Below are positions 48,085-58,437 of a stretch of 64,000 bases of DNA, piece after piece. Each line of letters begins with the position of its first letter. Position 1 is the first letter of the stretch. Source of the stretch: Henricia sp. BOLD:AAB3569 (taxonomy: Eukaryota; Echinodermata; Asteroidea; Spinulosida; Echinasteridae); the NCBI GenBank assembly GCA_037783545.1, contig JBBELK010000303.1, positions 248,001 through 312,000 on the forward strand, read 5' to 3'. Below the pieces are notes generated by a model. The model had not been told where the DNA came from. It did no database searches and saw only the letters and a program-made list of their open reading frames with translations. The position numbers and the translations under genes were made by a program.

Positions 48085-48640
48085 GATTTGAAATTGACCT
48101 CATCCTAATCACGTGACCATGACCTCTGATAAGTTTAAAACCTCAGAATTCCAATTAGCACCACGGAAAACCATAGTATCAACAGAACGATCTTTAAAAT
48201 CGGCTGATGATGTACCTACACCTGACACTGCTTAGGCCTACAACTGGCACCTGTTAATTTTAATAGAGGCCATATTGGAAATGACCCAGATCCTCGGTCT
48301 AATCACGTGGCCCGACCTCTCATCATTTTGAAAACCTCGGAATTGCATTCGGCACCACGGAAAACCATAGTATAAACACGGTGATGTATAACATCAGCTG
48401 AGGTACCTACACCTGACATTGCCTACACCTGACACCTGTTAATTTTAATGGCGGCCATATTGAAAATGACCCAGATCCTCATCCTAATCACGTGACCCTG
48501 ACCTGTCATCAGTTTGAAAATCTCAGAATTCCATTTAGCACCAAGGAAAACAATAATATCAACACCATGATCTTTAAAATCGGCTGATTAGTTGCCTACA
48601 TAAGGCTTGTGATAAGGCTTAAACTGGCGGCCATTTTGAA
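48085..48640. repeat. Three copies of a ~165-bp repeat in the right arm
   Basis: ATGACCCAGATCCTC...TAATCACGTG followed by CTCAGAATTCCATTTAGCACC and AAAACCATAGTATCAAC recur three times (starts near 48075, 48275, 48462). Confidence 0.7.
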
Positions 48641-48876
48641 GTCCAAGATGGCCGCCTTCTGCAACATTTTTGAAATTGCCAACAATGTTTTTTGTGCTCC
48701 TGAGCACCCTTGTAATACATCTAGGTAGGTGAGACCTTCTAATCATTAAGTTCCCACGGGACACCACATGCTGCCTGACTAAAAGTTATTATTCGTACCA
48801 GGAAAACAAAATACAAGAAACATGATTAGTCAAAGTTCTATAGAATAACCCCACATAAATGGGTAATTGATTAACC

Positions 48877-49208
48877 GTGGCCGAGTGGTTTGGGTCATTG
48901 ACTCGCAATCATAGGTGAAAACTCGGGTTTGCAGGTTCGAACCTCCAGCCGGCTGTGGTACCTGTGCCCTTGAGCAAGGCACTCATTCACACTTGCTCTA
49001 TCCTTCGGAAGGGATGTAAATCCGTTGATACAGTGTGTTAGTTAACGGTAACGCACTTTAAAGACCCCAGAGCATTCTTTCGTAAAGAGCAAGGGGGTTT
49101 CCCGGTGTCTCTGGCCATTTCTAATTTATAATTCTTCATGGGTTTCCTCACGCTTGCGAGTGACAGTGCAATGGGCACTTTAGAGGAATCCTTAATAATA
49201 ATAATAAA
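48877..49208 (+). repeat. tRNA-derived SINE, A-box intact (MULE copy 2)
   Basis: A-box TGGCCGAGTGG and B-box GGTTCGAACC are present, in a head resembling a Leu/Ser tRNA. The body GTGCCCTTGAGCAAGGCACT and the (AAT)n tail follow. It is the fuller copy of the SINE at 17002. Confidence 0.8.
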
Positions 49209-51606
49209 CTCGCCAACAATGCTTTTCGTGCGTGTGGCAAAAAAAACACTGCGCTACACACGTAGTACGCCGTAGTACGCGAAACGGGACAAGTCGTCCC
49301 GGTATCCCCGAGTCAACCCGGGCCCCTCAATTAACACTTAGGTCGAAGTCGTCCCCAGGTCAAGTCGTCCTTGCACCCCGTGTACAAATCCTATAGCCAA
49401 TGACAATTTAAACAAAATCTGACTTTTCTCCTTGGTTTTTCTCAAGTTGCAAGGAAAATCGGTTTGGGCCTGCCGACTATATCTCAAAATGTTCAAGATG
49501 CATGTACATGTACAAGCACAAAATCACTGCAGTTTTGCTGATATTACCTGCAACTTTTTACGATTGTCGCAAAGTGGGAGGGTTTCTTTTAATACTAGTA
49601 AACACGGAGTATCGTGAACTGGTCGTGGCTTGTCCCAGATGTTGTAGAATTATATTGTACTGTCGTCGGAAAGAATCATAACTTAATCTTAAGGAATCGT
49701 AATGAATCGCACAATGCGTAATCATGCATGATCGCAGACATTCGTATGTTTCTGAACAAGTCGCAGATGTCGTAGATTCGTATTGTCATCGTAAGGAATC
49801 GTAATGAATCGCAGACATTCGTATACTGAAAATGCATATCGTAACGTAAAATTGCAATAAGCACTAAGCGTTACAATTTTCTAAGATTTGTAACAATTAA
49901 CCCGCAGATGTCGTCACAGTAGATTTGTACTGTGTCATTGTAAGAAATAGTAAGGTATCGTAATGAATCGCACAATGTGTGATCATGATCGAAGACATTC
50001 GTATGTGTCTGAACAAGTCGCATATGTCGTAGATTCGTACTGTCATCGTAAGGAATCGTAACGATCAATCACAGACATTGGTATATTGAAAATACATATC
50101 GCAACAATACAATAATAAGCATTACGATTTTCTAAGATTTGTTACAGTGCAATCGTAGCTTGTCGTAGAGTTTCGTAAGCTGTGGCTTGTCATGGACATT
50201 TGAACAGGATAAAAAACAATCCTGATCGTACCGTGTCATATCTTAAGGAACTGTTCGTTAAGGAACTGTGTGGGAGATCAGTAAGAAAATAAATGCAAAC
50301 ATTCGTATGTTTTCGGAATAAATTGCACATTGTAACCATATCGTAAGCGTTAGAATTTACTAATTAAAAGATATATGTCGTGAAGTGGCTGAGAATACTT
50401 ACGACACGTACAATACTTCCTAATATTGCACATGTCGCAGTCGCAACAAATTGTGGCAAATCATGCAGTGGGTGACCAAAAACTGTACAAAAGTCTGTGA
50501 CAACCTGCGAGACGCTACGAAATTGTACCTGTATCATATATCTTAAGATAATTGCGACTATAGTCGTAAGAAAATATTGCACAGCGGAATACCGGCTTAG
50601 CTCCCACTGTGACATGTGCGATTTGGCTTTGAAATTCCCAAAAATTATGATTTATTAAGATCAACAGAGCCAGTACAATATTGTCACACAGTGGCGCAGT
50701 GTTTTTCGTATGTATAATCGTAACTTGTCATAGAGTTGTCGTAAGTTGTTGTAAGTTGTCGTGGCTTGTCGCAGGTTGACAGACATTTGAACTTGTTCAT
50801 CGTAACAAATAGTAAGGAACTGTTTATTCAGGGTATATAAATGTCACTATAATAAATCCTTTTAAATATGACATGATAAATGCTCCAGAGAGTTTAGATT
50901 GGGTGACACAAGGAAGCAATTTTAGCAGTAAAAAAAAAATTTGCAGTAAGTTTTTTTGAAAACAATTTTCATGCCATGCTTCATTGACTTAGTACATCAT
51001 ACGAGTATTAACTGGCGAATGTGTATGGAATGTTTTCCTTTTGACATAGCCTTTGTCTGTGCATAAATTCACTACGTGCAAAACAACAATGCACCGTGCG
51101 TGCGGCATGGCCATGCACGCGCAATAGCAGGGCGGCCGCCGCAGACGACCGGCGGCATATCGGCGCGGCACGGTGTACTGTGCGGCCGGCCGGTGCGGGA
51201 GCTAGCCTTGGTGAATTTAATTAATCGCAATCATCTAGCATTTTCTTGGCCTGAATATGTTGCGACTTATTAAGTTTCCCGAAATATGTAGCTTTTTTTT
51301 CTTCGGAGATTGTCGATCGTACCATGGTCGTACAAACTACAACTGCCTAATTTTCTATGCGTATGACGTCATCAGTTTAACAGTTCACCTTCTCATTGGT
51401 CAATGGGGAATCCTGACCTCATGCATTATGCACGTAACCCCTCTACCAAAACGGTAGACAGAAATAAAGAAAAACATAAGCACCAACAATACGCTATGTT
51501 AAAGGCTGTCGGGTCGGACAGTCCGTGCGTGCTAGCGTTTGTAAAACTAACTGCGCGCGAATATATAACTTGCCACGGCAGCCCTGACTAAAGGCTAAAT
51601 TGTCCC

Positions 51607-52765
51607 AGGATAGGGGACAGACTTTCACGTCGAATAGTAAAACGTTCGTAACGGTAGACAAACTGTTATCGTTTTTTGGAGAAAGCCCGAGAGAAAACTC
51701 CGGGCGACGGGAGGTTTCGGAAATAATGTTGGAACCTGATATTGTAGAGGGGAGGCCGGGACACGCAGTACGGCCTGACCCTGCCAATCCGAGTAGTTTT
51801 TGCAGGGGGTCGGATCAAACCAGCGACCCATGGAGGGACCTAGGTTCGACCCCGGTGCATTTTGAGCCGGGAAAGTTCCGGCGAGTTCCGGAGGTCCACC
51901 CCGCACCGTATACGACCACATGGCACCGCTCCGTTCAGAGCCCCGCACGCCACGGGCTTGCGGTGCGGAATCCCTGGATCGACTTCGCACCACACTCGAC
52001 CAAGGAGAACAGCTCCACTTGGAGCCCCGCACGCTACCAGACTACGGCGCGGAACCTCCGGATCGACTCCGCACTGCACAACACTATAGGGCGGAGCACC
52101 AGAATTTGCTCCGCACTGCACAACCCTATGGGGCGGAACACCAGAATTTGCTCCGCACTGCACAACCCTATGAGGCGGAGCACCAGAATTTGCTCCGCAC
52201 TGCGCAACCCTATGGGGCGGAGCACCAGAATTTGCTCCGCACTGCACAACCCTATGGGGCGGAGCACCAGAATTTGCTCCCCACTGCACAACCCTATGGG
52301 GCGGAGCACCATAATTTGCTCTGCACTGCACAACGCAATGGAGACTTGCTCCGCACTGCAAAACCCTATGATGCGGAGCAAGGGAATCTGCTCCGCACTG
52401 CACAAACCTACGGTGCGGAGCACGAGAATCAGCTCCGCACTGTACAACGCAATGGAGACTTGCTCCGCACTGCACAACCATATGGTGCGGAGCAAGGGAA
52501 TCTGCTCCGCACCGCACAACTCTACTATGCGGAGCGAACGAATCAGCTACGCACTGCACAAACCTATGGGGCGCCACCGCAAAGCGGGAAGCCGGATGCA
52601 GACGTAAGCAACACGCCAACCTCGCAGCCAGCCACGAGGTCCGATCCATCACCGGCGCAACCGACGACCACAGGGCCAGAGAAGCAGAAGCCCCCCGGAG
52701 GAGGTCGAAGACCGATGATGCTTCCAGATAAGTTTGACGGGGTTCCTCGTGGTCGGATTACCTGA
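51607..52765 (+). pseudogene. Gypsy gag, central piece with 42-bp minisatellite
   Basis: The frame of the 41822 start resumes here (QDRGQTFTSNSKTF). A GC-rich middle holds about 11 tandem 42-bp units (about 52075-52560), each coding 14 residues such as LLRTAQPYGAEHQN in one frame. The downstream KPPGGGRRPMMLPDKFDG, which leads into the capsid-like domain, is in a different frame from the N-terminal part, so at least one frameshift separates them. A second break lies near 52750. Confidence 0.7.
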
Positions 52766-53550
52766 TCCATTTTGAGAGCGTGGCCAGAGTCAACCAGTGG
52801 AGCGAGTCCGCGAAGGCAATGTTCCTGGGCTCCCATCTGAAGGGCTCGGCACGGAAAGCTTTAGCTGATATGGCACCGGAGGCCCGGACGGAGTACCCCC
52901 GTATCCTAGAGTACTTCGAACAGCGTTTCGGAGTCACGGCCCAAGTCTTACCGCATCGGTCCCAGCTGTCGATGTGCACAAGACGTCGGGACGAATCTAT
53001 CAGTGGCTAGCTAGCCGGGGCAGTCGATCAGGCGGTTGGTTTCCAAGAGCTACCCGAACCTCCCCACGCAAGCTCGGGAGGACCTGGCTGTGGATGCTTT
53101 CCGGCATGCATTGGGTGACGAGCAGCTGCAACGCCACGTTTTTTTTCGAGAAAGGCGACGACCCTGACCGAAGCAATCACCCTGGCAACGGAGATAGAGG
53201 CTTTCCTGGACTCCCAGGTACAGAACAGGAAGGGAAAACAAGGAACCAGGGAAGTGAGGTCGGTAGTGCAGCTAGCGCAACCTACACCAGACAGGAACAC
53301 AGAGAGCACAGGCTACGCGCGGAGACCGCCCGACCGATCGATGGTGGAGTGTTTCGGCTGCCATGAGTTCGGTCACTTTCGGCGTGATTGTCCGCAAAGA
53401 AGGCGAGGATTCACCAGCGGTCAGAGAAGAGGACAGAATGAGTCTGGGTCGACCCAGTGGACGGCCGGTGGAGGACCCCCAGGACAAGACCAGATGAAAC
53501 CGAAGGTGACACTGGGGGGAGGGGGGAAATTACGTCGCAGGAAAGGTTTC
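52766..53550 (+). pseudogene. Gypsy gag capsid-like domain and CCHC zinc knuckle
   Basis: Frames carry the Retrotrans_gag pattern YLIHFESVARVNQWSE, FLGSHLKGSARKALAD and YPRILEYFEQRFG (52768-52940). A CCHC knuckle CFGCHEFGHFRRDC follows at about 53350-53391 and would bind RNA. Two or more frameshifts separate these parts. They are typical of Metaviridae-type gag, upstream of protease. Confidence 0.75.
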
Positions 53551-53551
53551 T

Positions 53552-54102
53552 TTGAAGCCCGCCTGTTTCCTGCTGGACACGGGAGATACGGTGAGCCTAA
53601 TTTCGAAACGCATATATGACGAGCTTTATGGACCCGGGAAGCCATACCTCCAGCCTCCGCCTCCGACCCTGAGACAAGCAGATGGGAGCCCAATGCAGGC
53701 CCGGGGGGAGGCTACCTTTGAACTCCAGATCGGAGATCAGGTCTTGAGCCACGCCTGCATTGTGGCTAAAATTGAGCCGGATGTCATCCTGGGGATAGAC
53801 TTCCTGTCGACGTACCGTTGCCAGTGGCGGTGGGGGGACAACACAGTGTTGATTAATGGAAAGTCCGCGGCTTTAGGAGGCTACGAACAGCACATATCGG
53901 TGGCAAGAGTTCATGTTCCTGAGAATACTGTGGTGCCGGCTGGACACCAGATAAATCGAGGAGCGGTAAAGGAAAGACAATGGAGAGGGGTTGGGATGGT
54001 GTACCTGGGCGAGGCCACCACCCGGACACCGCGGGCGTGTGGAACGACTTACGACCCTGGGTCCCGAGACGACGCACCATCGTTGGACGGGCCGGGGGCG
54101 AA
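53552..54102 (+). pseudogene. Gypsy aspartic protease, then deletion of RT and integrase
   Basis: FLLDTGDTVSLIS gives the retropepsin DTG active site (near residue 10), and GIDFLSTYRCQW the family's later block. After about residue 155 the sequence changes at ACCCGGACACCGCGGGCG to the 3' region also seen at 40828. Reverse transcriptase, RNase H and integrase are absent, so an internal deletion joined protease to the 3' end. The copy then stops at 54102. Confidence 0.75.
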
Positions 54103-54565
54103 TTGTACCATTTTAGACTGAAGTCAAGTCTGAGATCGCGCATACTTCACAAATTTATGAGAAGAATACTGTAACAAGGAATTTCCCCTCTCGTTATTTG
54201 ACACTCGACACAAAGAAGGAACACACAGGAAATCTTGTTCAGGAACTAAACTCTCCACGTTTATTTCCAACACGTCTCTTCGTGACAACAACTCAGCCAA
54301 AGATGGCGCAGGGACCGCGTCCCCACGCGGAACGGATATCCCGATCCCCCAGCAGGAGATCACGCCACCCGGCTCCGTGGAGCCGTGATAGCGCCCTCAG
54401 CACGTCGGGCGGACCCACTGTGAAACGGTGCTGGCCCCCTCGCTGGTGGATCGGGACGGCCGTTACAATACCATATCATACTTAGCGATACGCAATATCA
54501 GACTTGAAGTAGGTCTAAAATGGCACAACCCGCCGCCGTACCTGATTTTTTTCTTACGCTGCCCC
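54103..54565. repeat. Second copy of the 343-680 repeat, split by a solo LTR
   Basis: Left part (GAGATCGCGCATACTTCAC, ending 54169) and right part (from 54468, ACGCAATATCAGACTTGAAG) match the first copy. The 298-bp LTR sits between them. Confidence 0.7.
54170..54467 (-). repeat. Solo Gypsy LTR, 298 bp, reverse
   Basis: It is the reverse complement of the 41429-41726 LTR with few changes, begins TGTAACAAGG and ends GGCCGTTACA on the plus strand, and is flanked by ATAC on both sides, a 4-bp duplication. A solo LTR is left after LTR-LTR recombination of a full insertion. Confidence 0.85.
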
Positions 54566-54782
54566 ATAGAGTTAAATAATAGAAAACTAGAGTGTGCACT
54601 GGTTATTCAAGTCTCGTGTGTGGACTGGGACGATGTGGGCGGCACCATATTTGCTTAACGATATGAGTGCAAAGTGGGCAATACCCCTTTGCCCGCCGTA
54701 CACCCGTAGCGTTAAATGTCGGCGTCCATATCGGCACATGTATTGGGAGTGCGCACTCTAGTTTTCTATATCTAACTCTGTG
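54566..54782. mobile_element. 217-bp MITE with 9-bp duplication
   Basis: Inverted ends share AGAAAACTAGAGTG(T/C)GCAC. A perfect 9-bp duplication CGCTGCCCC flanks it (54557-54565 and 54783-54791). The 343-680 copy shows the site once near 664. It fits a MULE-type or hAT-type MITE. Confidence 0.8.
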
Positions 54783-54794
54783 CGCTGCCCCCTG

Positions 54795-55870
54795 TTTCAG
54801 CCACATGGATGCCGTAATATTTAAACAAAATCTTAAAAATGCATGTAAGATTCTTGTGTATGAATGCCCTCGAAACTGTGTTTTGGGAAACATTCTTCTG
54901 TTAAACCCCCACTTAGCCTACATTTTAAAAAATGTTTTTATGTTTTTTAGTTTTCACGTTTATCACACAATAATGAGCTTCGACAACAAGAATAGCCTAT
55001 GCCGCGTTAAATCCGTCGATATATAATGACTGGATGAAGGATGCAATAGCAGTTGGCTATACGAGAATTAAAGCCATGGGCTAGCCTTGTCCAAGGCCGT
55101 CTCCAGGTTTTTGCTGTACGAGAGAATATTGGGTCTAGCACATCCAAACTGCACACGGCATAAAAACGAGCCACCGTTCGATCACGACTTCCAAAGAAAG
55201 AACAGCCTTGTCGCGTCTGCACTTCCGGGTTTAATGTCTTTCTTTATTGTGTTTGGCCAGTTTTGTGCGGGCTTTATATATGCGGGTATGCAAGGTATGA
55301 ATATTTAAAAATTGTCTTGAGCCAACCAAGAGCTTCATGAGTAGCACGTAATGACGCGAAGCTTGCATTATGCATGTAATGGCGTCCTCCATGTTACGAG
55401 AACCGTGGCATGATCGATTAACGAAAACAACAAATATTATCGGGTTCGTAGCATTTATTGTGCTTTTCTGTTTTCGTATTTGATTACACTTCTGGGGGAC
55501 AATAGTCGTAATATGACAGCTTTCGTGAATGATTTGTGGGAGCTGTTAATACTGCCTGGGATGAACAAACTGGGGATCGCAGATCATAGCGTTTTTCAAA
55601 CATAACCTGTCGTTCGTCGACCAATGAAATTTTAGCCCACGCTGAGGTGGTTTCCCTATTACTGTAATGAGTTTCGCTGGCTGAATGCAGAACCATCAAG
55701 GCGTTGGGTTTAGCTATAGGGACCGTACCGATACATGCACGTGCGTGTGTGAATAGTCGTAGCGCGGCGCGCTGTGAGCCAATACGTGCAACAGATGCCG
55801 TAGCTGGTAGGCGCTTTGTTTTATCTTCAGCGGGCTGTCTAAGCGGGCTAGCCAATCGCCGGCCGCACCG
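54795..55870. other. Intron sequence without recognised features
   Basis: No open frame here carries a domain or sits between plausible splice sites. Small frames at 54667-55026 and 55484-55996 overlap repeats. Confidence 0.35.
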
Positions 55871-55871
55871 G

Positions 55872-56000
55872 CTGCCATTGTACTGAGTATACTCCCCAAA
55901 CAATGCTTTGCCTAGACTGCTCCCCGGTCCATGCGATCGCTTGCATTCCACTTTACACATGAAGTCTAGGCAAGGCATTGTATTTGGGGAGTACAATGGC
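55872..56000. repeat. Hairpin MITE
   Basis: GCCATTGTACTGAGTATACTC and the complement of GGGGAGTACAATGGC at the right form ends; the inner CAATGCTTTGCCTAGACT pairs with AGTCTAGGCAAGGCATTG. Confidence 0.75.
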
Positions 56001-56407
56001 GGACGGTGGCTTCAATTTTAGACGTCGTTGTTGCATCAAGTGATTATATCGATGGTTAAATCCCGTCAAAAAGCGGCAGCCATGCATTTTTTGGTGGAGG
56101 CAATTCAGCTTCAACCTTTCGAGCCCTATTACATCACTTGCAGTGACCTAATGTTTACATCATAAGTTAACAAGGGGAGAAAAAAACGATTGTTTTGTTT
56201 TGTTTTTTTGGTATACATTAACCAAAACCATGCATGGATTGTTAAGGTTTTCTGAAGTATTACTGCATCTATGTGGCTGAAATTTCTACATGGCAATTTA
56301 TCCAAATTATTATTTATAAAATATGCAAATGATAAACGATCCTTTTGAAACGCTCGTAGTCAGTTGCTCTGTTACAAATACAATTTAGACGTTATCTAGA
56401 GACTTAA

Positions 56408-56595
56408 GCCCGGTTTCCATATAGACGTAACAAACACAGAGGGTGCCGCAAACTACCAACGCAAACAGTAACGCAGACAGTCGGCAAAGTTGAACCAAGT
56501 TCAACTTTGCCGACTTTTTCCGTCAGTGTTTGCGTTTCAGTTGTTTGCGTCTAGTCTGCGTGCGCGCGTTACGATTATATGGAAACTAGTCTTTA
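56408..56595. repeat. Hairpin MITE
   Basis: GGTTTCCATATAGACGTAAC and GTTACGATTATATGGAAAC are inverted ends. The centre (GTCGGCAAAGTTGAAC and its complement) is a near-perfect palindrome around 56495. Confidence 0.75.
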
Positions 56596-56726
56596 CGCGA
56601 AAGCGTACACGTATTACTCAATGCATATTTTAGTCTATCATTAAAATTATGATTATATTGTCAAATAAGCTCAATAACAGGTCGATTTTAACCCCTTTTT
56701 TTTTTTTTTTTTTTAACAGTACTCAC

Positions 56727-57269
56727 CTGCTTTAACCGCTACGGTGGTTGCGTTCGAGGCTACGTCTGGCGTTGTCTCCGTTGCGCCTGACAGTTTTACG
56801 TCTATCGTCGTGACACTTGTTGTCGTGATGTCATCCGTTGTAGCGTTTGTTACCGTTACGTATTCTTTTGTGGCGTATGTTACTGGGGCGTTTTCCGTTG
56901 TGGCGTCAGTTACTGTGACGGCTTTCGTTGTGACGACTGTATCCGTGACGCCTTCCGTTGTTGACCCCGTTACCGTGACGGCTTTCGTTGTGGCGACTGT
57001 GTCCGTGACGCCTTTCGTTGTTGACCCCGTTACCGTGGCGTCTGCCGTGACACTTACCACCGTTGTTGTGGCGTATGATATCGTGGCGTCTGTCGATATT
57101 TCCGTCGCAGCGACCGTTATCCCTTCTGTGGAGATTGCAGGTGTTGTTTCCGACATGGAACTCAGAGTTGTCTCCGTACTCTCTGTTCCGGCTGTAGAAA
57201 CCGAAGTTACCTCAGTCGATAAGTATGTCGTTAATATGGTGGTTGTTCCTTGTGCATGATCACCTTTAC
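56727..57269 (-). CDS. Mucin-like membrane protein, exon 2 (Thr/Ser-rich repeats)
   Basis: The exon is bounded by CTCCCACGGTACAG at its 5' end and GCAG|GTGAGT at its 3' end, both in phase 1, so its 543 bp are a multiple of three. It reads open throughout. Residues 21-100 are Thr/Ser-rich; the last 100 residues are five 20-residue repeats of the type GSTTEGVTDTVVTTKAVTVT. NAT-type N-glycosylation sites occur. Such Thr-rich repeats are typical of O-glycosylated surface proteins. The upstream exon supplies a signal peptide and the downstream exon a membrane anchor. Confidence 0.75.
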
Positions 57270-58435
57270 CTGTACCGTGGGAGAGTAAATCATGTTTCTG
57301 TGAGCCAAATATTACCGAGATATCTAGAAGAAAATGTCTCCTAACTACATGGAGTTGTTTTTAAATTCCATATTAATAGACAGCCTGATAATAGAGCCGA
57401 AGTGTGACGTGTTGCCATGGTAATAGACTACTAAAGTGTGACGTCAGTTGCCATGGTAATTGGGTCTAAACATTTGCTGGTAATCTGAAACGTCCATTGC
57501 TAAAGCGCAGGGAAACAGTTCACTGGTTTTAGTGTAGACCCAAAAACCATGGCAACACACAAAGGGTGAAGTTTTCATTTTGTGCTCTATTGGCTCTAAA
57601 CATCATGGCCGTCGGGAAAAGTACCTTTGCAAATACACAGGGACACGGTTCAGTGATATTTGTACATATATAATGTACATATATTGTTTCGCTATGGTGG
57701 CGTACAAGAGACATTGCTTACCAAAGATATCTTTGCAAATATTTGCAATGTCGCACATTTCTTTGCATATATTTACGATGTCGTACATTTTGTCACATAC
57801 TTTGTTGCATACTTGGCATGCCTAAGCGGGGCGTTTTTGGTAATAAGCTAGAGGGTCTACCTTAAACGCGCGTCTCCAGCAAAAGGTGGAGAAATGGCTT
57901 TGAATCCCTCTAGCTTCCAACAAAAAAATACGCTGATTACGCATGGCAGGTATACAATAAAGTATGCAACAAAATATAAGCTATGACATATATGCAAAGG
58001 TATTTGCGACAAAATGTGCGATAGGAGAAAATTTTAACATAGCGCATCAAGAGGATGTAGAGCAGATGTAAAATGGTATCGTAGGGGGAGTCTAAATTTT
58101 TCGTGGATCAAGAGAAATAATTATCATTGTTACATGTACAAGTATTATATATATTGCATTATTGGGGAATCAGGTTGGTTGGCGCATGAGTTCTTTCTCC
58201 GCCCCCCATTTGTGATCTTGGTTCGAACCCCGTCTGAACCAGTTTGTAAACTTGTCACTGCTTGATTCCGTGCAGGGTTTGCCCGCACGTTCGTGTGTGG
58301 AGTTTTTCTCCCACCTCTATTGTTTTTTTCTGTTCTCTCCCATTTCGTTGCCTTGCTGAAGATGTGGCTACAGGGCAACGACGTATGTCGCCTAATTTTA
58401 TGGACAATACCACAGATAAAAGGATTTATCGGTTG
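57270..58435. other. Intron 1, proximal part
   Basis: About 57375-57570 contains GTGTGACGT...TTGCCATGGTAAT repeats related to the hairpin at 410-581. The rest is noncoding as far as I can see. Confidence 0.35.
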
Positions 58436-58437
58436 TA

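Larger units (their letters stand above)
42136..48781. mobile_element. 6.6-kb giant foldback element, 3-bp duplication
   Basis: Termini TAGTCAGGCAGCATGTGGT are perfect 19-bp inverted repeats, flanked by AAA (42133-42135, 48782-48784). MULE copy 1 shows one AAA at the empty site (16907-16909). Arms of about 2.5-3 kb are inverted copies, for example 43430-43770 against 46450-46800. They contain imperfect ~170-bp repeats rich in AAATGGCGGCCAATATGGC words and end near a unique centre (about 44940-45260). No transposase is recognised. Confidence 0.85.
41883..51597. mobile_element. MULE-like element, copy 2, carrying the 6.6-kb foldback
   Basis: Ends TAGCCTTTAGTCAAGGC and GCCCTGACTAAAGGCTA are inverted, with a 9-bp duplication AGTTGTCCC / AATTGTCCC (41874-41882, 51598-51606; one mismatch). 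The body matches copy 1 (16656-21165) but lacks copy 1's two insertions. It holds the 42136-48781 foldback instead. Its own length without that is about 3.07 kb. It has no transposase. Confidence 0.85.

Noticed and set aside
51840..52652. 270-codon minus-strand frame over the gag region
   Set aside because: It is a shadow of the 42-bp minisatellite; the plus strand has the gag signatures.
56744..57259. 171-codon plus-strand Val-rich frame
   Set aside because: It is antisense to exon 2 of the membrane-protein gene; only the minus strand has matching splice sites and repeats that make sense.
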